The position numbers and the translations under genes were made by a program. Shown here one piece after another: positions 6,317 through 9,991 of a stretch of 9,991 nt of DNA (positions are counted from its first letter, which is position 1; every line of letters starts with the position of its first letter). The notes beneath the pieces were generated by a model. It was not told the DNA's origin and made no database searches. It saw only the letters and a list, made by a program, of their open reading frames with translations. Source of the DNA: Bacillota bacterium (GTDB lineage Bacteria; Bacillota; Clostridia; Peptostreptococcales; Anaerovoracaceae); contig JAEEPD010000122.1 in NCBI GenBank assembly GCA_016284575.1, forward strand, positions 1-9,991, in the 5' to 3' direction.

Positions 6317-6823
6317 TTATGCGAACAGCTCGGCTGCCTTGGCTGCGAATCTCTCGCCGTAGGCAAGGAAGTTGTCCTTGTAGTTCTCCAGGCCGTTGAA
6401 TTCCTCTGCGTTGCCGTTTACGCCAACAGGTCCAAGGTGGATGACGGGCTTACCCTTGGAGCCACCGCCGGAGTAGCAGAGCATACCAAATACCATCTGG
6501 TTGGTGAGGATGGACTGGATAACCAGAGTTGCACCGCCGTGGGTGTACTGTTCGGTAGCAAAGGCTCCGCCAAGCTTTCCTGCAAGGCCGATCTTTCCTG
6601 CGGAAGTCAGCAGCCAGGTCCTCATGTCAGCGGTCATCAGAGCTGCATAGGTGGGGCAGCCCATGACTACGCCTGCGCATTCCTTTACGAATGCTTCGTC
6701 AACAGCGCTGATGTTGAAGCCCTTTGCCTCTACGCCAGCGACCTTGCTCATTCCTTCGATGATCCAGTCTGCGCACTTCTTGGTGTTATCAGTCTTGGAA
6801 TCATAGATAACTGCTAATTTCAT
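6317..6823 (-). CDS. Flavodoxin-family protein (copy A)
   Basis: This 168-residue soluble protein has the flavodoxin fold. It starts MKLAVIYDSKTDNTKKCAD, with the FMN-phosphate loop SKTDNT at residues 9-14. GVVMGCPTYAA (51-61) would be the first flavin-facing loop, and GAFATEQYTHGGATLVIQSI (86-105) with CYSGGGSKGKPVIHLGPV (116-133) the second, resembling the WrbA/NAD(P)H:quinone oxidoreductase group more than short electron-carrier flavodoxins. The likely role is FMN-bound redox transfer in the cytoplasm; the partner is unknown. GGAGG (6831-6835) lies seven bases before the ATG. It has a promoter candidate at 6877-6905 and ends at the terminator 6254-6286, and it is separated by a terminator (6963-7000) from its paralog upstream at 7047-7565. 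The two share more than half of their residues by eye. Confidence 0.85.
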   Translation of the reverse strand: MKLAVIYDSKTDNTKKCADWIIEGMSKVAGVEAKGFNISAVDEAFVKECAGVVMGCPTYAALMTADMRTWLLTSAGKIGLAGKLGGAFATEQYTHGGATLVIQSILTNQMVFGMLCYSGGGSKGKPVIHLGPVGVNGNAEEFNGLENYKDNFLAYGERFAAKAAELFA

Positions 6824-6876
6824 TAGTTTTCCTCCTGTATATCGTCAGTTATAATATGTAACTTATCTGCCCGATT

Positions 6877-6905
6877 ATTTTATCATCCGGAAAGGCTCTG
6901 CGCAA
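6877..6905 (-). promoter_or_regulatory. Candidate promoter of flavodoxin copy A
   Basis: On the - strand TTGCGC (6900-6905), a 17-base spacer and TAAAAT (6877-6882) lie 54 bases before the start. A second possible -10, TATTAT, lies closer to the gene near 6850 but has no matching -35. Confidence 0.5.
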
Positions 6906-6961
6906 CTGCTATATTTCGCCGGAGATGCGTCCACGGGCTGGCGCCGGTTGCTGAAACATGA

Positions 6962-7000
6962 TAAAACCCCTTTCATCAGATTTTTGTCTGACGAAAGGGG
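6962..7000 (-). terminator. Rho-independent terminator of flavodoxin copy B
   Basis: CCCCTTTC (6967-6974) pairs with GAAAGGGG (6993-7000), and TCAGA (6976-6980) with TCTGA (6987-6991), with one mismatch between the two parts and a six-base loop. On the - strand the stem is followed by TTTTAT. It separates copy B from copy A. Confidence 0.87.
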
Positions 7001-7046
7001 GCACTTCACAACTAATGGGTCTTCTTTCTTCTTTCAGACCTTTTGT

Positions 7047-7565
7047 TTACTTGAAGAGTTCGCAGGCCTTTTCAGCCATTCTCTTGCCGTATACGATAAA
7101 GTTGTCCTTGTAGTTCTCGATGCCGTTGAACTTCTCAACGTTGTTGTTGATAGCAACAGGTCCGAGGTGGATGACAGGCATACCCTTGGAGCCACCGCCG
7201 GAGTATACCAGCATGCCGGAGGTTACCTGGCTTACCTGGATGCTCTGGATGACCAGGGTGGAGCCGCCGTGGGAGAACTGCTCGGTGGAGAATGCGCCGG
7301 CAAGCTTTCCTGCAGGCTCAACGGACTTGAGGCCGCTGAAGAGGAAGTTTCTCATGTTGGGGGTCATCTGTGCGCCGTAGCTGGGGCAGCCGATGATGAT
7401 GCACTTGCTGTCCTTGCCGAATGCCTCGGCTACTTCATCCATCTGCTCTGCAATGTTAAAGGCCTTTGCTTCAACGCCTTCTACGCTCATAGCGCCTTCG
7501 CATATCCACTCTGCGCACTGCTTGGTGTTGTTGCTCTTGGAATCATAAAATACTGATACTTTCAT
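7047..7565 (-). CDS. Flavodoxin-family protein (copy B), paralog of copy A
   Basis: This 172-residue flavodoxin-fold protein is closely related to copy A. It starts MKVSVFYDSKSNNTKQCAEW with the FMN-phosphate loop at residues 9-14, then IIIGCPSYGAQM (56-67), AFSTEQFSHGGSTLVIQSI (91-109), YSGGGSKGMPVIHLGPV (121-137) and a C-terminal FNGIENYKDNF (147-157). Cys 17 and the Cys of GCP are shared with copy A; Cys 22, 55 and 168 are not. The frame can be extended twelve residues to 7601, but GGAGG (7571-7575, within AAGGAGG) five bases before the ATG at 7565, together with alignment to copy A, fixes the start here. It has its own strong promoter and terminator. The likely role is FMN-dependent redox transfer, partner unknown. 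A recent tandem duplication is possible, but the differences are spread along the whole length, so the duplication is not very recent. Confidence 0.86.
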   Translation of the reverse strand: MKVSVFYDSKSNNTKQCAEWICEGAMSVEGVEAKAFNIAEQMDEVAEAFGKDSKCIIIGCPSYGAQMTPNMRNFLFSGLKSVEPAGKLAGAFSTEQFSHGGSTLVIQSIQVSQVTSGMLVYSGGGSKGMPVIHLGPVAINNNVEKFNGIENYKDNFIVYGKRMAEKACELFK

Positions 7566-7570
7566 TGTTT

Positions 7571-7577
7571 CCTCCTT
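7571..7577 (-). promoter_or_regulatory. Shine-Dalgarno that fixes the start of flavodoxin copy B
   Basis: On the - strand AAGGAGG ends five bases before the ATG at 7565. The upstream in-frame start at 7601 has no such site and would lie within the likely untranslated leader. Confidence 0.85.
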
Positions 7578-7606
7578 GATATTGATGGAAAATATTATCA
7601 ATAACT

Positions 7607-7636
7607 ATTGTATTGTGCCTGCAGCGGACCTGTCAA
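7607..7636 (-). promoter_or_regulatory. Promoter of flavodoxin copy B
   Basis: On the - strand a consensus TTGACA (7631-7636), an 18-base spacer and TACAAT (7607-7612) lie about 42 bases before the ATG and 38 bases after the stop of the membrane-protein gene. Copy B is therefore likely to be transcribed on its own, whatever reads in from upstream. Confidence 0.75.
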
Positions 7637-7673
7637 TAGAAAAAGGTCTATAATGTCGCAGTGCTATGCGTTC

Positions 7674-8363
7674 TTATCTTTCGAAGACGATGCGTTCCCC
7701 CGGCTCGTCCTTTTCCCATACGAAGCTCTTTTCCCTGAGCAGGAAGTAGAGACATACGGCCATCAGAAGGACGCCGAAGATAAACTGGGCCAGCTCCTCG
7801 TGGCCGGGAATGGCCTGCCAGATCTGGGGCGTGAATTCCATAAGCACCGGTATGGCGATGACAAACACCAGGAACCATGCGATGTTCTTTTTTGTGATGA
7901 GCTCCTTCAGCTTCTTGTCGGGGAAGAGGAACTTCAGCACGCCGATTATGATGCCTGCTGTGAGAAGAGCCACCAGCACCCAGCTGAGCAGCCTGGATGC
8001 CAGGGGCGTCAGGACGCCCTTAAAGGCCAGATTTATGAGCTTTATAAGTATCGAACCGATTATCTGGAAGGGGAGCCCCAGTATGCTTCTTGCGGCCTTG
8101 GGGAGCTTTAGAATGAAGGCCCTGAGCTTGTTCTGCCAGGTGCGCTCCTTAAGCTCAGGCTCCTTTTGCACCGCGTCATCCATCAGCTCCGCCAGGGTGG
8201 GGGGCATGGGCGCCGCCTGCACCACGGGAACGGGCTCGGGCAGGGCGGAGCCGCTGTCCGGCATGGCTGCCACAGCTCCTGCAATGCCTGCAACTATCAG
8301 GGCCACGGCCATGGCTATGCTGCTGGCCTTGATTGCATCGGGCTCCTTTTTGTGTTTACTCAT
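7674..8363 (-). CDS. Membrane protein of unknown function
   Basis: This 229-residue protein is not a family I recognise. A positively charged start (MSKHKKEPDAIK) precedes a hydrophobic helix at about 14-33, which could be a signal anchor. A proline-rich stretch (38-55) follows, then a charged segment and an amphipathic region (90-120). Three further hydrophobic spans lie at about 126-146, 160-177 and 191-209. The C-terminal tail (EKDEPGERIVFER) is charged. GGAGG (8370-8374) is six bases before the ATG. A leader hairpin (8380-8415) and an extended -10 promoter (8440-8448) lie upstream. No clear terminator separates it from flavodoxin copy B, so read-through is possible, but the strong promoter in between makes a shared operon unnecessary. 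It shows no enzyme motif, metal ligand or transporter signature. Confidence 0.75.
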   Translation of the reverse strand: MSKHKKEPDAIKASSIAMAVALIVAGIAGAVAAMPDSGSALPEPVPVVQAAPMPPTLAELMDDAVQKEPELKERTWQNKLRAFILKLPKAARSILGLPFQIIGSILIKLINLAFKGVLTPLASRLLSWVLVALLTAGIIIGVLKFLFPDKKLKELITKKNIAWFLVFVIAIPVLMEFTPQIWQAIPGHEELAQFIFGVLLMAVCLYFLLREKSFVWEKDEPGERIVFER

Positions 8364-8379
8364 GATGTACCTCCATAAT

Positions 8380-8415
8380 GGCAGGCAGCGGACACTTCAA
8401 AAGCCACTGCATGCC
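8380..8415 (-). other. Leader hairpin next to the membrane-protein ribosome binding site
   Basis: In the - strand transcript GGCATGCAGTGG (8404-8415) pairs with CCGCTGCCTGCC (8380-8391): eleven of twelve positions, including one G·U, with a twelve-base loop. The 3' side ends six bases before GGAGG (8370-8374), so folding could affect ribosome access. It matches no riboswitch class that I know. Confidence 0.5.
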
Positions 8416-8439
8416 AGAATAAAAGCGTCTTACGAAATG

Positions 8440-8448
8440 AGTATACCA
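8440..8448 (-). promoter_or_regulatory. Extended -10 promoter of the membrane-protein gene
   Basis: On the - strand TGG followed by TATACT (8440-8445) is an extended -10 (TGnTATAMT type). The -35 region is poor: the best fit 17 bases upstream is ACTGTC. The leader to the ATG is about 75 bases. Confidence 0.5.
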
Positions 8449-8543
8449 CAAAATGCGGCAGGGACAGTCATTTCACACAAAAACCATAAAAACTACAGAC
8501 ACGGCTGCAGCTCAGCTCTCCTCAGCCTTTATTGCGGCAATAT

Positions 8544-8572
8544 TTGACAATTTCCGCGATATGCTGTAAAAT
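8544..8572 (+). promoter_or_regulatory. Strong sigma-A promoter of the CNNM gene pair
   Basis: A perfect TTGACA (8544-8549), a 17-base spacer and TAAAAT (8567-8572) lie about 82 bases before the ATG at 8654. It is divergent from the promoter at 8440-8448, roughly 100 bases away. Confidence 0.82.
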
Positions 8573-8594
8573 ACCTGAATATAAATGCTTTTTG

Positions 8595-8608
8595 GGGGCT
8601 GATGCCCC
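8595..8608 (+). other. Small leader hairpin in the CNNM mRNA
   Basis: GGGGC (8595-8599), loop TGAT and GCCCC (8604-8608) form a short, strong stem in the 80-base leader. No T-run follows, and the leader is too short for the M-box, yybP-ykoY or NiCo metal riboswitches. Confidence 0.35.
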
Positions 8609-8634
8609 GATAGTTATTGCCAAACAGTCACAAC

Positions 8635-8644
8635 AGGAGGTGAT
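8635..8644 (+). promoter_or_regulatory. Full-length Shine-Dalgarno with wide spacing
   Basis: AGGAGGTGAT matches the whole anti-Shine-Dalgarno sequence, but GGAGG ends 13 bases before the ATG at 8654. The TTG at 8646 and the GTG at 8640 are out of frame, so ATG 8654 is still the only start. Confidence 0.6.
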
Positions 8645-8653
8645 TTTGTCCTT

Positions 8654-9784
8654 ATGGACACTGGAAGTATTTCCGCCATTCCCCGATATTTGGGCTTCAT
8701 AGCCCTGTTCATCATAGGCGGCGCCTATTTCAGCGCGGCAGAGACCGCCTTCGCGTCGGTAAACGAGATCCGCATGATCTCCGGAGCGGACGACGGCGAC
8801 AAAAGGGCCGGAAAGGTCCTCTACATACTGGACAACTTTGACAAGGCTCTGACCACACTGCTAATAGGCACGAATATCATGCATATCGCGTGCTCCAGCA
8901 TGGTCACGCTTATGGCATCGAAGATCTGGGGAAACAAGGCAGTTACAGCAAGTACTTTCGTCATCACTTTTATAGTGTTCATTTTTGTTGAGATGATCCC
9001 CAAGTCCTACGCCAAGGCCTGCAGCGAGGTCCTTGCCCCAAGGCTTGCAGGGTCGCTCATTTTTTTGATGAAGCTGCTCACACCCATAAGCTTTCTTTTC
9101 TCCGGCATCAGCAAACTGGTGACGAAGATTGTGGGCACCGCTCCGGAGGAGGAGCCCACCGTAAGCGAGGAGGAGCTTTTCGATATAATCGAAAACATTG
9201 ATGAGGAGGACGACATAGACGAGGACGAGGCGGAGCTGGTGCAGTCGGCTCTTGAAATGACCGTTAAGCCCGCCAGGGACATACTTATCCCCTGGGATAA
9301 GGTGGTCTGCATAACGCCTGATATGGATGACGATGCCATACTCGATCTCGTTGAAAATACCATATATTCCAGGTTTCCCGTGGTCAACGCAGAAGGCCTG
9401 CCCACAGGCATACTCCAGACAAGGAAGTTCCTTAAGTCGAGGATAAGAAGGCAGTCAGGCCAGCGCTCCAGGGCATCCCTGGACAAGCTTTTCTATGCGG
9501 AGCCCCAGATGCCGGTGGATGAGCTCATGGACGACATGAGCTCCAACAGAGTCCACATGGCCCTGATAAAGGACCCCGAAGAGGGGCATATTCTTGGTAT
9601 AGTCACCATGGAGGACATATTGGAGGAGCTGGTGGGTGAGATCCACGACGAGGACGAGGCCAGAGCAGCCAGAAGGGCCAAGCTGGCCCAAAAGGCTGCG
9701 GAAAAGAAAGGCCGAAAGGCCGCCGATGCCGGAAAAAAGGCCAAGGCCGCAGCTTCCTCAGGCACTGAGGGAGGTGAAGAATAA
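8654..9784 (+). CDS. CNNM/DUF21-CBS domain transporter-like protein, short form
   Basis: This 376-residue protein is related to the CNNM/CorC-type (HlyC/CorC-family) proteins linked to Mg2+ and other divalent-ion efflux or homeostasis. The membrane DUF21 domain has helices at about 11-30 (with the family Phe-Ser-Ala-Ala-Glu-Thr-Ala-Phe block at 26-33), 65-90, 97-115 (ending in EMIPKSYA) and 132-158. An acidic linker rich in Glu and Asp (164-193) follows. A CBS pair covers about 205-330, with GIVTMEDILEELVGEI (315-330). The usual C-terminal CorC_HlyC domain, seen in the 420-450-residue members, is absent; instead there is a Lys/Ala-rich, probably disordered tail (334-376). The stop TAA overlaps the ATG of the next CNNM gene by one base, so the two are probably co-translated. 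The DUF21 and CBS assignment is clear; the ion is not known. Confidence 0.88.
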   Translation: MDTGSISAIPRYLGFIALFIIGGAYFSAAETAFASVNEIRMISGADDGDKRAGKVLYILDNFDKALTTLLIGTNIMHIACSSMVTLMASKIWGNKAVTASTFVITFIVFIFVEMIPKSYAKACSEVLAPRLAGSLIFLMKLLTPISFLFSGISKLVTKIVGTAPEEEPTVSEEELFDIIENIDEEDDIDEDEAELVQSALEMTVKPARDILIPWDKVVCITPDMDDDAILDLVENTIYSRFPVVNAEGLPTGILQTRKFLKSRIRRQSGQRSRASLDKLFYAEPQMPVDELMDDMSSNRVHMALIKDPEEGHILGIVTMEDILEELVGEIHDEDEARAARRAKLAQKAAEKKGRKAADAGKKAKAAASSGTEGGEE

Positions 9785-9991
9785 TGCTTCTTAACATCAT
9801 CTTCATCATCCTGCTGCTTGCCCTGAGCTTTATCTTCTCCGGCGGCGAGATAGCCTTTGCCTCCGCCAGCGAGACCAGGCTTAAGCTGGCCGCCGAGGAG
9901 GGCGGAAGGACTGCAAAGCTGAGCTACGAGATCTTCCGCCGCTACGATGACGCTCTGATCTCGGTGCTCATAGGAAACGATCTTGTGAATA
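9784..9991 (+). CDS. Second CNNM/DUF21 membrane protein, 5' end (partial)
   Basis: The gene starts at ATG 9784, sharing one base with the previous TAA, with GGGAGG (9769-9774) nine bases upstream. The 69 residues in the window begin with a hydrophobic helix (IIFIILLLALSFIFSGGEIA), then FASASETRLKLAAEEGG and RYDDALISVLIGNDLVN. The blocks S-G-G-E-I-A-F-A and LIGN-x-L-V-N match DUF21 domains and the equivalent regions of the preceding gene (YFSAAETAFA and LLIGTNIMHI). It is therefore a paralog placed in tandem. The gene runs off the window, so CBS and CorC_HlyC domains cannot be seen. Confidence 0.88.
   Translation, partial: MLLNIIFIILLLALSFIFSGGEIAFASASETRLKLAAEEGGRTAKLSYEIFRRYDDALISVLIGNDLVN

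Noticed and set aside
6948..7556. A 202-codon frame on the + strand opposite flavodoxin copy B
   Set aside because: It starts before the copy B terminator and covers only the antisense of a well-supported flavodoxin gene. The similar frame at 6437-6817 is the same artefact opposite copy A.
7566..7601. A twelve-residue N-terminal extension of flavodoxin copy B
   Set aside because: A strong Shine-Dalgarno sits inside it, the promoter -10 lies right beside it, and copy A begins at the equivalent of the internal Met.
8573..8653. A metal riboswitch in front of the CNNM genes
   Set aside because: The leader is only about 80 bases with one five-base-pair stem, and it lacks the conserved blocks of M-box, yybP-ykoY or NiCo riboswitches.

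Overview
The window is a housekeeping stretch of chromosome from a low-GC-lineage Gram-positive anaerobe, most likely class Clostridia. The base composition is near or slightly above 50% G+C, and AGG (Arg) and ATA (Ile) codons are frequent in several genes. Evidence for the lineage includes the comEC-holA order, strong AGGAGG-type ribosome binding sites, sigma-A-like promoters, TTG starts, a Bacillus-type short arginine/lysine decarboxylase, an AGCS amino-acid carrier and Clostridia-style small flavodoxin-family proteins. Family-level placement is not possible from the sequence alone. I see no tRNA, rRNA, CRISPR array, insertion sequence, integrase or phage gene. No gene-free stretch exceeds 300 bases; the longest (8364-8653) holds two divergent promoters and two leader hairpins.

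Layout. Positions 1-2387 (+) hold the 3' end of comEC, holA (DNA polymerase III delta subunit) and rlmN (23S rRNA/tRNA adenine C2 methyltransferase), packed as one operon with a possible internal promoter. Positions 2398-2994 (+) hold a one-gene unit with its own promoter, TTG start and terminator, encoding a small P-loop ATPase-like protein of unknown function. Positions 3100-4560 (-) hold a PLP-dependent Orn/Lys/Arg decarboxylase (SpeA type). Divergent from it, 4777-6165 (+) encodes a sodium:alanine/glycine symporter of the AGCS family. The two share an A/T-rich intergenic region carrying a good promoter for the decarboxylase.

Between the symporter and the next gene (-) lie three consecutive hairpins (6183-6286): a terminator, a long near-perfect inverted repeat and a bidirectional terminator. 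Then come two tandem paralogous flavodoxin-family genes (6317-6823 and 7047-7565, both -), each with its own promoter candidate and terminator. They are followed by a membrane protein of unknown function (7674-8363, -). Divergent from that, from a strong promoter at 8544-8572, are two overlapping CNNM/DUF21 genes (8654-9784 and 9784 to beyond the window), the first of which lacks the usual C-terminal CorC_HlyC domain.

How the genes relate. comEC-holA-rlmN joins competence, replication and translation genes by chromosomal neighbourhood rather than by pathway. The decarboxylase and the carrier both handle amino acids, but nothing shows that they work together. The flavodoxin pair suggests duplicated redox carriers with separate regulation, and the CNNM pair suggests a co-translated, possibly heteromeric ion transporter. 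I found no clear novel multi-gene system. The best candidates for new biology are the uncharacterised P-loop protein, the duplicated flavodoxins beside an orphan membrane protein, the truncated-type CNNM pair, and the unexplained inverted repeat at 6218-6254.
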